The position numbers were made by a program, and so were the translations under genes. A stretch of 31,297 bases of DNA, taken from contig CAZXKD010000011.1 in assembly GCA_964641215.1 (NCBI GenBank), forward strand, positions 1 to 31,297. The letters run 5' to 3'. The notes beneath the pieces were generated by a model. The model did not search any database and was not told where the DNA came from. It was given only the letters and a program-made list of their open reading frames with translations. Shown one piece after another: positions 1-6,084 of this stretch (position 1 is its first letter; every line of letters begins with the position of its first letter). Origin of the DNA: 13-1-40CM-70-15 sp964641215 (lineage in GTDB: Bacteria; Gemmatimonadota; Gemmatimonadetes; Gemmatimonadales; GWC2-71-9).

Positions 1-531
1 GCGTTGCCCGCCGACCTGGCGAGGGGGGACACTGCGTACAAGGGCGCGGAGTCGCTCGCCGTCCAGGGGCGGCTTTCCGACGCGATGGTTCAGTTCGCCA
101 CGGCGACATCGCTCTGGACGGAAGCCGAGCGGCTGTCGCGGTCGCGGGTCGCTCGCGACACCCCCTCACTCAAGGCGCGACCGCCGGTAACCCAGCCTCC
201 GGTCAACCCGCGGGTGGAGATCGAGAGGGGGATCGCCGCGTATGCGCGAGCGCTCGAGTCGCGCGACCTGAGCGAGGTGCGCCGGGTGTATCCCGGACTG
301 ACCCCCACGCAACGGGAGTTCTGGAGGCAATTCTTTGTCGGGGTGCGCCAGCTCCAGACGATCCTGACGGTCACGGCCCTGGCCGTCAACGGCGATACTG
401 CCGAGGCGAGTGTCCGCGCCGTCTACGACTACGTGAACAACACGACCGGACGGAGCGAGCGACAGTCGGACGCCTTCCGGGCGACCTTCGTGCAGGACAC
501 GACCGGCTGGCGTCTGACCGCTATTCACTAA
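1..531 (+). CDS. C-terminal fragment of a larger protein with an NTF2/SnoaL-like end domain
   Basis: The frame is open from the first base to a TAA at 529-531, and no ribosome binding site is visible near the first possible start (TTG at 4), so the gene most likely begins outside the window. The first 50 or so residues look like an alpha-helical, TPR-like stretch (GDTAYKGAESLAVQGRLSDA). A Pro-rich linker follows. The last 105 residues (from VEIERGIAAYARALESRD) read as an NTF2-like alpha+beta fold, ending in beta strands. In related phyla such C-terminal modules often sit on Ser/Thr protein kinases or other multidomain envelope proteins, but no kinase motif is visible here, so that link is only inference. 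It converges on the next gene with a 7-base gap between stops. Confidence 0.6.
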   Translation, partial: ALPADLARGDTAYKGAESLAVQGRLSDAMVQFATATSLWTEAERLSRSRVARDTPSLKARPPVTQPPVNPRVEIERGIAAYARALESRDLSEVRRVYPGLTPTQREFWRQFFVGVRQLQTILTVTALAVNGDTAEASVRAVYDYVNNTTGRSERQSDAFRATFVQDTTGWRLTAIH

Positions 532-538
532 CCCGGCG

Positions 539-1873
539 TCAGAAGTTGTATTCGAGACCCGCGGTCCACAGCACGTTGGGCCGGAGCCCCCCGCGGTTGA
601 GCGGCCACAACGTGTTCGCCACCACCATGATCCCCGAGCCCGTTGCGAACTTGAAGCCGAACGAGCCGTTGATCTGATCATCGCGCTGGTTCGGAAGGTT
701 GGTGACATCGATCGTGCGCCGGAACGGCGCACCGTAGGTCACAGGGCCGGGCAGCTGCAGCTTGCTCTGGCCGACTTGAAGCTCCGACACGAGGTCCACG
801 GCCAGCGTGGCCCACGGCGCCATCAGGTGGTCGAACCCCACGGTGGCGAGCACGGCGTTGTTCTGCAGTGGGCCGCTCCGCCACAGCCCTCCGATGTTCG
901 CGTGCGGCGAGAATGGGCCGAACCGTGCCGACAGGACGCCGAGGCCGCGGGCGGCGACGTGGCCTGAGCCGAGCAGATCATCCGCGCTTCCCGTCGGAAC
1001 GCGCACGTCGCCCAGGAGCGCGAACGTGGTCCGGTCCGTCTGCGTGATCGAGACCTTCACCCGCGCAGCGATGTCCCCGATGCCGGTCGCGGATCCTTCC
1101 ACGAATCGGGACGTGGAGAGCACCGGGTTGGCCGGCGTGCCGCCGAAGAAGTGCTGGGCGGTCGTCCCGCCGAACGGGATGATCTGCGCGTCGCTCGTGG
1201 CGCGGAGCGAGGTGGAGACGATCGGCAGCACGACCCCGATGTCCACGCGATCGAGCAACCCGAAGCTCACGAAGAACGAGGTCACCGTCATGTCGATGTC
1301 GAGCGCCAACCGCAGCTGGATGACGTCGTTCTCGTGGGCGGGGACGCCGTAGGGGGTGCACGACGTGCCCTGAATGCTGTCACACTGCGCGCCGACGACA
1401 TTCACATGGGTGAAGGTCATCTGGATGTCGCTCAGGCTCACACCCCGCAGCGTCTCGAAGTGCAGGCGGTTCACGTTCATGCCGACGAACACCCGCCCGT
1501 GGCCGAGCGTCTGGGCGCGCTCGGCGAACACCGGCCCGGGGGAGAGGGACGTGCTGATGGGCACGCCGCCCTCGAACCGAAAGGTGGAGCCGCCGCTCGT
1601 CGCGCTCACGGGAACGTTCGCCACGTTACCGCTGATCGCATTACTGATGAAAGAGATGAGGCTGCCGTTCTCGGCCCGCGCCGCGGGGATGAAGTGGTCG
1701 GCGTGCAGGGCGGTCGCCGAGTCCGAGCCGCTGGTGCCGCCGAGAAAGAGCGGGTCCTTGCCGGCGGTGAAGATGAATAGCTCGGAGATCTTGTCGCGGA
1801 GCCCCCCCCCCTGCGCGTCGAGCGACGCGGTAAGGAGGTTGAGTCCGAGGAGACTCCACAGGCAACGCCGCAT
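539..1873 (-). CDS. Outer-membrane beta-barrel protein (MetA-pathway/transporter-like)
   Basis: 444 residues. The ATG at 1873 is chosen because GGAGG sits 4 bases upstream and it opens a signal peptide (MRRCLWSLLGLNLLTASLDAQ). The mature part is rich in alternating hydrophobic strands and ends in Phe (GLEYNF), as expected of a BAM-assembled outer-membrane barrel. Segments such as DRVDIGVVLPIVSTSLRA and GIGDIAARVKVSITQ resemble the Phenol_MetA_deg-like barrel family (PF13557), whose substrates are mostly unknown. It follows the RiPP partner gene on the same strand with a 76-base gap, so it could be the last gene of that operon; a TTGACG in the gap might be part of its own promoter. A run of ten G (coding strand) lies just after the signal peptide. 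A role in moving the modified peptide or its ligand is inference. Confidence 0.75.
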   Translation of the reverse strand: MRRCLWSLLGLNLLTASLDAQGGGLRDKISELFIFTAGKDPLFLGGTSGSDSATALHADHFIPAARAENGSLISFISNAISGNVANVPVSATSGGSTFRFEGGVPISTSLSPGPVFAERAQTLGHGRVFVGMNVNRLHFETLRGVSLSDIQMTFTHVNVVGAQCDSIQGTSCTPYGVPAHENDVIQLRLALDIDMTVTSFFVSFGLLDRVDIGVVLPIVSTSLRATSDAQIIPFGGTTAQHFFGGTPANPVLSTSRFVEGSATGIGDIAARVKVSITQTDRTTFALLGDVRVPTGSADDLLGSGHVAARGLGVLSARFGPFSPHANIGGLWRSGPLQNNAVLATVGFDHLMAPWATLAVDLVSELQVGQSKLQLPGPVTYGAPFRRTIDVTNLPNQRDDQINGSFGFKFATGSGIMVVANTLWPLNRGGLRPNVLWTAGLEYNF

Positions 1874-1949
1874 AGATCCTCCGAGACCAGGTCTGGGATC
1901 AGCTCGGCATCGAAGAGACGGTATGCAGCGGAGGGCGTCAACCCGGACG

Positions 1950-2753
1950 TCAGCTCCCCGTCCCGAACCGCACTGCCCCCAGCTCGGTGAGCCCATGCAG
2001 CGTTGCCTGGAGCTCGGCGGGCCGCAGCCCCGCCTCGCGCGCCAGGTCCTCCAGCGTCGTGCGACCGTCGGCCAGCTCGACGACCGTGGCGACCGCGGCG
2101 TCGGCACGCGCCACCGCGACCCGCCCGTGCTGCGAACGGGCGATGAGCAGCGTCGTGAGCCGCTCCGGGCACGGCGGCAGCTCGGTCCACGGCGCGAGCA
2201 GCTTGGGAAGGACTACCGGTAAGTCGTAGGAGAGGTGCAGCAGCACCGTCCCTTCCACCAGCTCCGGAGCGGTACCATTCGCCACTCCCCTTTCCCCATT
2301 CCCGGCGTTTCGCTCGTTTCCCGTTTCGCGTCTCCCGGCCTCTCGCCACACGCGCGGCCCCGACTCCGCCACCATCATCGCCCGCTCGTAGGTGAGCAGG
2401 TCGCCCAGGTAGGGGATCTCCTCGCGCCTCCCGGCCGCGACCTGGGCGGCGGCGAGGTCGGCTACGGCCGCCGCTGAGTCGCGACTCCCCAGCACGACCG
2501 TGGGGAGCAGCGAGTCGAACGCCGGCGCGCGCAGGATCGCCTCGGGCGACCGTCCGGTGACCCGCGTGAGCGCCCGCGAGTACTTGAAGAAGTGGACGAT
2601 CCGCTCGTAGTAGAAATGCCGGGCCAGGAATCGTGCGAACCGCTCAAGCGGTGCCGGGTCGGCGAGCGCGCGCTCCCGCCAGGCGGGCGAGGCGCGGAAC
2701 GGGGCGTCGGCCAGCGCGCGGAGCACCAGGTCCTGTAGGCCGCGGTCGTTCAC
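1950..2753 (-). CDS. RiPP partner protein of the DUF692/MNIO oxidase, C-terminal winged-helix-like region
   Basis: 267 residues from GTG at 2753. Start and upstream stop overlap as GTGA, which suggests translational coupling to the oxidase gene. The N-terminal half (about 1-135) is helical, with an aromatic-rich segment FARFLARHFYYERIVHFFKY at 39-58. The C-terminal part (about 170-267) has a strand-rich section and then a PqqD/RRE-like winged helix: VVELADGRTTLEDLAREAGL followed by ELQATLHGLTELGAVRFG. MNIO enzymes usually work with a partner that presents the precursor (MbnC, TglI and DUF2063-type proteins are known examples). This protein fits that role by position and shape, though I cannot assign it to one family. 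Residues about 139-168 (RRETGNERNAGNGERG and onward) look like a low-complexity insertion between the halves, encoded by dispersed-repeat DNA. Confidence 0.65.
   Translation of the reverse strand: MNDRGLQDLVLRALADAPFRASPAWRERALADPAPLERFARFLARHFYYERIVHFFKYSRALTRVTGRSPEAILRAPAFDSLLPTVVLGSRDSAAAVADLAAAQVAAGRREEIPYLGDLLTYERAMMVAESGPRVWREAGRRETGNERNAGNGERGVANGTAPELVEGTVLLHLSYDLPVVLPKLLAPWTELPPCPERLTTLLIARSQHGRVAVARADAAVATVVELADGRTTLEDLAREAGLRPAELQATLHGLTELGAVRFGTGS
2316..2338 (-). repeat. Copy of dispersed repeat arm inside the RiPP partner gene
   Basis: The plus strand reads CGTTTCCCGTTTCGCGTCTC then CCG, 2 mismatches from the 23-base right arm at 25193-25215. In the partner protein it encodes RRETGNE, the same reading frame as the ATPase copy. 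Flanking bases 2285-2315 are similar purine-rich low-complexity sequence. Confidence 0.65.
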
Positions 2754-3574
2754 AGCGCCCGGCGGATCCGCTCGACGGTGCGCAGCAGCACCTCGGCACG
2801 AAGGGAAGGGGAGAAGGCGTCGAACGTCACCGCCCGGGCCCGCGGGCATCGCGCCGCCGCGTGAGCGAGGAAATCGAGCATCTCCGCCGCCGGCTCGGCC
2901 GGCGCGATCCACGGGCCGTGCAAGTCCGCATCCTCTTCCACCCCCGCGACGTGAAGCTCGACGACCCGCTCCAGCGGGAACTCGGCCAGCCACGCCTCCG
3001 GCTTCACCCCGCGATAGTGCGCCTCGAGCCAGACGTGGGGCAGGTCGAGCAGGAACCCCGCCCCCGTCGCGTCGAAGAAGCGCCGCAGCCACACCGGCTC
3101 CGGCATCTGGCTCGCCTTGACGTCGAAGAACCCCGGGATGTTCTCCATCACGAGCGGCTGGTCGAGCCGCGCCTGGAGCGCCTGCGCGTTGGCGACGAAG
3201 CGGCGCAGGAACTCCGCGGTGTAGAGCGGGGGAAACACGTAGTTGATGTTGTAGCGCCCGTCCTCGGTGTGCAGGCACTGGAAGTGCTCGGCCACCCACG
3301 GCGTGCGGTACTGCGCGGCCAGGGCGCGCGCGCGCTCGATGGAGCGCTCGTCGAGCGGCTCCGAGAGCTGGCCCAGATAGTCGTGGAGGAGGAGGGTGTA
3401 ACGCGCCTGGATGGTCGGCCAGTGCGGGTCGGTGGGGGCCGGCGGGTCGGCCATGGCGAGGTGGTCGATTCCCGCGGCGCTGACGAGCTCGGCGCCCAGA
3501 TGGGGGTTGTAGAACGCGCCGACCTTCAGGGTACGCGAAAGGGGCCCGACGTCGGTCCGGGCCCCTTCGTGCAT
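2750..3574 (-). CDS. DUF692/MNIO-family iron-dependent peptide oxidase
   Basis: 274 residues. It fits the DUF692 (multinuclear non-heme iron-dependent oxidase) TIM-barrel family, which includes MbnB, TglH and bufferin-type enzymes that oxidise Cys residues of small peptides. Likely metal ligands in family order are H64 (HDYLG), E96/H97 (AEHFQC), E144/N145 (VMENIPG), D177/H180 (LLDLPH), H208 (ELHVAG), D217/H219 (DLHGPW) and D252 (TFDAF). The last replaces the Glu commonly found in an LIEWD-like motif, so this is a divergent member. The ATG at 3574 follows a GGGAG 10 bases upstream and lies 14 bases after the peptide gene's stop; no other standard start precedes the conserved VGAFYNPHLGAEL. Codons 3-12 form a strong hairpin. 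It is the second gene of the probable RiPP operon. Confidence 0.85.
   Translation of the reverse strand: MHEGARTDVGPLSRTLKVGAFYNPHLGAELVSAAGIDHLAMADPPAPTDPHWPTIQARYTLLLHDYLGQLSEPLDERSIERARALAAQYRTPWVAEHFQCLHTEDGRYNINYVFPPLYTAEFLRRFVANAQALQARLDQPLVMENIPGFFDVKASQMPEPVWLRRFFDATGAGFLLDLPHVWLEAHYRGVKPEAWLAEFPLERVVELHVAGVEEDADLHGPWIAPAEPAAEMLDFLAHAAARCPRARAVTFDAFSPSLRAEVLLRTVERIRRAL
3539..3567 (-). promoter_or_regulatory. Strong hairpin between peptide stop and oxidase coding region
   Basis: On the minus strand AAGGGGCCCG pairs perfectly with CGGGCCCCTT (10 bp, plus one G-T pair) around a short loop, and three T follow. It lies in codons 3-12 of the oxidase. Such a structure could partly terminate transcription, slow translation or protect the upstream peptide message, any of which would raise peptide output over enzyme output. 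The U-tract is too short for a confident terminator call. Confidence 0.5.
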
Positions 3575-3588
3575 CCAGCCGAACTCCC

Positions 3589-3681
3589 TCAGGAGTGGCA
3601 GGTGGGCTGCAGCTCGATCGTCTCGAGGATCTCGGGACGATGACAGCTGGGCTCCAGTTTCTGGGTCTCGACGATCTCCAT
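3589..3681 (-). CDS. Candidate RiPP precursor peptide with two Pro-x-Cys-His repeats
   Basis: 30 residues. ATG at 3681 is preceded by AGGAGG with a 4-base spacer, the best ribosome binding site in the region, and stop TGA is at 3589-3591. After Met come two 13-residue units, EIVETQKLEPSCH and EILETIELQPTCH, separated by Arg-Pro and closed by Ser. The consensus is E-I-[VL]-E-T-x-x-L-x-P-[ST]-C-H. The only Cys and His residues are the two CH pairs. No signal peptide or separate leader is visible. Its position immediately before a DUF692-family oxidase and a partner protein is the usual arrangement for MNIO substrates, where Cys is typically modified to oxazolone/thioamide, thiooxazole or related groups. 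The chemistry here, and whether one repeat acts as leader, are inference. I do not recognise this sequence from any characterised family. Confidence 0.72.
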   Translation of the reverse strand: MEIVETQKLEPSCHRPEILETIELQPTCHS

Positions 3682-3728
3682 GCGTCCTCCTGGTCTTGAG
3701 GAAACGAAACGACGGCTGGTATGCCTAC

Positions 3729-3757
3729 GATATACGGGTTGCCGTCCGACCCGTCAA
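3729..3757 (-). promoter_or_regulatory. Predicted sigma70-type promoter for the peptide operon
   Basis: On the minus strand TTGACG (3752-3757) and TATATC (3729-3734) are separated by 17 bases, matching consensus in 5 of 6 and 4 of 6 positions. Transcription would begin near 3722, giving a leader of about 40 bases to the peptide start at 3681. The site lies in the region shared with the divergent methyltransferase gene. Confidence 0.55.
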
Positions 3758-3773
3758 CCGATACTCTGAGCCG

Positions 3774-4712
3774 GTGATCGCGCTACAGGTGCTGCTCACG
3801 GAGAACGAACTCGCCGACGAGTTCGTCGCGGCGTTTCGCGCGCGGCGTTTCGCGGAGAGGTTCTTCTATTGGTTTCCCTTGTCCGTCCGCGCCTGGCTGG
3901 CCCTCTGCTCGGACGGCGCTTACCGGAACTACGAGCGGTCGCGAACCCTCATCGCCCAGTCCTCGGACGACCTCGCTCGTTACATACCCCCCGGCCCCGT
4001 GGAGGTCCTCAGCCTGGGCTCCGGGCAGGGGGACAAGGACCTCCTCCTGATGAACGCTCTGCGCGGTCACGGGGTTCGCGTGTCCTACGTGCCCGTGGAC
4101 GCGAGCCAAGCGCTGCTCGAGCTGGCCTGTGAGGGCGCGCTCGCTGCCGGCCTCGCCACTCAGGGGATCAAGGCTGACGTCACGCGCCCCGGGCACCTCG
4201 CCGCCCTGGCCGCCGATCCGGAAACCCCGCCGCGGCTCGTGTTGTTGCTCGGCAATACGCTCGGCGGGTTCGACCCGATCGCCGCGGCGCGGGACCTCCG
4301 CGCCCTGCTCCGGCCGCAGGACCTGTTCCTCGTGGACGGCGAGCTCTACGCCGCCCAGCAGACGGTCGCCGGCTACGACAACCCGCTGAACCGCCGCTTC
4401 GCGTGGGCGCCGCTGCACGCGCTCGGCATCACGGAAGCGGACGGGGAGGTCGTCTTCGAGGACGGCCTCGACACCCGGCTCCCTGGCATGCATCCGCTCG
4501 CCAAGCACTTCCGGGCGACGCGCGACGTCGCTGCCCGGCTGGGCGGGGAGTCCCTCACCCTGCGCGCCGGGGAGCGGCTGGAGATGAACCACTCCTATAA
4601 GTACGACACCAGCACCTTCCTCCGGATTCTGACCGACGCCGGGCTCACACCGCGGTGGCAGGGCACCAGCGGCGACGGCCGCTTCCTCATGGTTCTCGCA
4701 GGCACGGCATGA
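3774..4712 (+). CDS. EgtD-like SAM-dependent methyltransferase (histidine N-alpha-methyltransferase family)
   Basis: 312 residues from GTG at 3774; the frame stays open upstream to a TTG at 3696, but that region overlaps the opposing peptide promoter and adds no conserved sequence. Family features are the SAM-binding motif VEVLSLGSGQGDKD, then YVPVDAS, LLLGNTLGGFDP, a YDNPLNRRFAW segment and the late LEMNHSYKYD...LTDAGL, which aligns with the EgtD region near its catalytic Glu/Ser. EgtD trimethylates histidine to hercynine, the betaine precursor of ergothioneine. Motifs here are divergent, so the substrate may differ. No EgtB or EgtC is in the window. It overlaps the ABC ATPase gene as ATGA, so it is in an operon with a betaine-type importer. 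No strong ribosome binding site is seen; a GATACT at 3760-3765 might serve a short-leader transcript. Confidence 0.7.
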   Translation: MIALQVLLTENELADEFVAAFRARRFAERFFYWFPLSVRAWLALCSDGAYRNYERSRTLIAQSSDDLARYIPPGPVEVLSLGSGQGDKDLLLMNALRGHGVRVSYVPVDASQALLELACEGALAAGLATQGIKADVTRPGHLAALAADPETPPRLVLLLGNTLGGFDPIAAARDLRALLRPQDLFLVDGELYAAQQTVAGYDNPLNRRFAWAPLHALGITEADGEVVFEDGLDTRLPGMHPLAKHFRATRDVAARLGGESLTLRAGERLEMNHSYKYDTSTFLRILTDAGLTPRWQGTSGDGRFLMVLAGTA

Positions 4713-5461
4713 AGGCTGTCCTCGAAGTGCGAGAGCTTGGCTTCCGACTGCCGGGAGCCGGGAAACGAGAAACGGGAATCGTGCGGCCACTTGTGCAGAA
4801 CGTGTCGTTCAGCGTCGCGGCGGGCGAGACGCTGGTCCTGCTCGGCCGCAGCGGGTCGGGCAAGACCACGACGCTGAAGCTCATCAACCGGCTGCTCGAG
4901 CCCACGGCGGGCGAGGTGCTGATTGCCGGGGAGCGGGCCGCGGGCGTGGAGCCCACGAGCCTGCGACGCCGCATCGGCTACGTGATCCAGGAGGTCGGGC
5001 TGTTCCCCCATTTCACCGTGGCGGAGAACGTCGCCCTTGTGCCGCGGCTCGAGCGTTGGCCGGCCGCGCGCGTCGCGACGCGGGTGCGGGACCTCCTCGC
5101 CCTCGTGGGGCTCGATGCCGATACGTTCGCGGCGCGCTACCCGCACCAGCTCTCCGGCGGGCAACGGCAGCGCGTCGGCGTCGCCCGCGCCCTCGCCGCT
5201 GATCCGCCGTTGCTCCTGCTCGACGAGCCCTTCGGCGCGCTCGACCCCATCACCCGCCTCGAGCTGCAGCGCGAGTTCCGCGGCCTCGAGGGCCGGCTCG
5301 GCAAGGGGATGGTATTCGTGACGCACGACGTTCGCGAAGGCTTGTTGCTCGGCATGCGGATCGGGCTGATGCATGAGGGGCGCCTCGTGTTCCTCGGGAC
5401 GCCGGACGAGTTCCGGGCCAGTGACCATCCGGAGTGCAAGAAGTTCCTGGAGGCTGCCTGA
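4709..5461 (+). CDS. ABC transporter ATPase, glycine betaine/osmoprotectant (OpuCA/ProV) type
   Basis: 250 residues. All ATPase motifs are present: Walker A GRSGSGKTT, Q-loop VIQEVGLFPHF, signature LSGGQRQR, Walker B LLLLDEPFGALDP and switch His in VTHD. The family-typical TLKLINRLLEPTAGEV follows Walker A. It lacks the C-terminal CBS domains of many OpuCA/ProV proteins. The start ATG at 4709 overlaps the methyltransferase stop as ATGA. Between the first strand (LEVRELGFRLP) and VQNVSFSV there is an extra segment GAGKRETGIVRP, encoded by an arm of the dispersed repeat described elsewhere. The following permease and binding protein confirm an importer for quaternary amines or similar betaines; hercynine or ergothioneine is a contextual guess. 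Confidence 0.9.
   Translation: MKAVLEVRELGFRLPGAGKRETGIVRPLVQNVSFSVAAGETLVLLGRSGSGKTTTLKLINRLLEPTAGEVLIAGERAAGVEPTSLRRRIGYVIQEVGLFPHFTVAENVALVPRLERWPAARVATRVRDLLALVGLDADTFAARYPHQLSGGQRQRVGVARALAADPPLLLLDEPFGALDPITRLELQREFRGLEGRLGKGMVFVTHDVREGLLLGMRIGLMHEGRLVFLGTPDEFRASDHPECKKFLEAA
4759..4778 (+). repeat. Copy of dispersed repeat arm inside the ABC ATPase gene
   Basis: Exact 20-base match to the minus-strand reading of 25196-25215. It lies in frame near the start of the ATPase gene and encodes the unusual segment GKRETG between two conserved strands. Confidence 0.75.
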
Positions 5462-6084
5462 ACCTCTTCTCCTTCTACGCGAACAACGCTCGCGAAGCGC
5501 TGGGGCTGATCTGGCAGCATTGCTACCTCGTCGTGCTCTCGACCGGCGCCGCGTCCGCGATCGGCGTGCCGCTCGGCGTTCTGCTCACCCGTCGGCCCGC
5601 CTGGCGCGGTCCCGTGCTGGGGCTCGCCAATCTCTTCCAGACGGTCCCCAGCCTCGCGCTCTTCGGGATCCTCATTCCCATTCTGGGGATCGGCTTCTGG
5701 ACCGCGGTCACCGCCCTCGTCGTCTACGCCCTGCTCCCCATCGTGCGCAACACCTACACCGGCATCGCCGGCGTGGACCCGGCGGTACGCGAAGCGGGAC
5801 GGGGGATGGGGATGACCGGCAGCGAGCTGCTGCGACTGGTGGAGCTGCCGCTCGCCGCGAGCGTGATCCTCGCGGGAATCCGGGTCGCCACGGTGGTGAG
5901 CGTGGGCGTGGCGACCATCGGGGCGGCGATCGGCGCCGGCGGGCTCGGCGTCTACATCTTCCGCGGAGTCGCCGTGGTCGACGACACCTTGATCCTCGCG
6001 GGAGCGATCCCGGCCGCGCTCCTGGCGCTCGCCGCCGACGGGGCCCTGGGGCTCGCGGAGCGGAGGCTGGTGTGGCGGAGATAG
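5434..6084 (+). CDS. ABC transporter permease, osmoprotectant (OpuCB/YehW) type
   Basis: About 208-216 residues with five to six membrane segments and the BPD_transp_1 EAA-like loop (DPAVREAGRGMGMTGSELLRLVELPLA). Motifs NLFQTVPSLALFGIL and LLPIVRNTYTGIAGV are typical of betaine/choline permeases. Two starts are possible. GTG at 5434 has no clear ribosome binding site. CTG at 5458 has GGAGG 4 bases upstream and overlaps the ATPase stop as CTGA, the same coupling pattern as its neighbours (ATGA at 4709, GTGA at 6968), and gives 208 residues beginning NLFSFYANNA. The outer boundary reported uses the GTG; I think the CTG is at least as likely. Confidence 0.85.
   Translation: MQEVPGGCLNLFSFYANNAREALGLIWQHCYLVVLSTGAASAIGVPLGVLLTRRPAWRGPVLGLANLFQTVPSLALFGILIPILGIGFWTAVTALVVYALLPIVRNTYTGIAGVDPAVREAGRGMGMTGSELLRLVELPLAASVILAGIRVATVVSVGVATIGAAIGAGGLGVYIFRGVAVVDDTLILAGAIPAALLALAADGALGLAERRLVWRR

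Noticed and set aside
1874..1949. A separate promoter for the outer-membrane protein (TTGACG in the gap)
   Set aside because: No acceptable -10 at 16-18 bases, so it is kept only as a possibility in the gene entry.
3696..3773. N-terminal extension of the methyltransferase from TTG at 3696
   Set aside because: No ribosome binding site, no family similarity, and it overlaps the opposing promoter; GTG at 3774 gives a typical family length.
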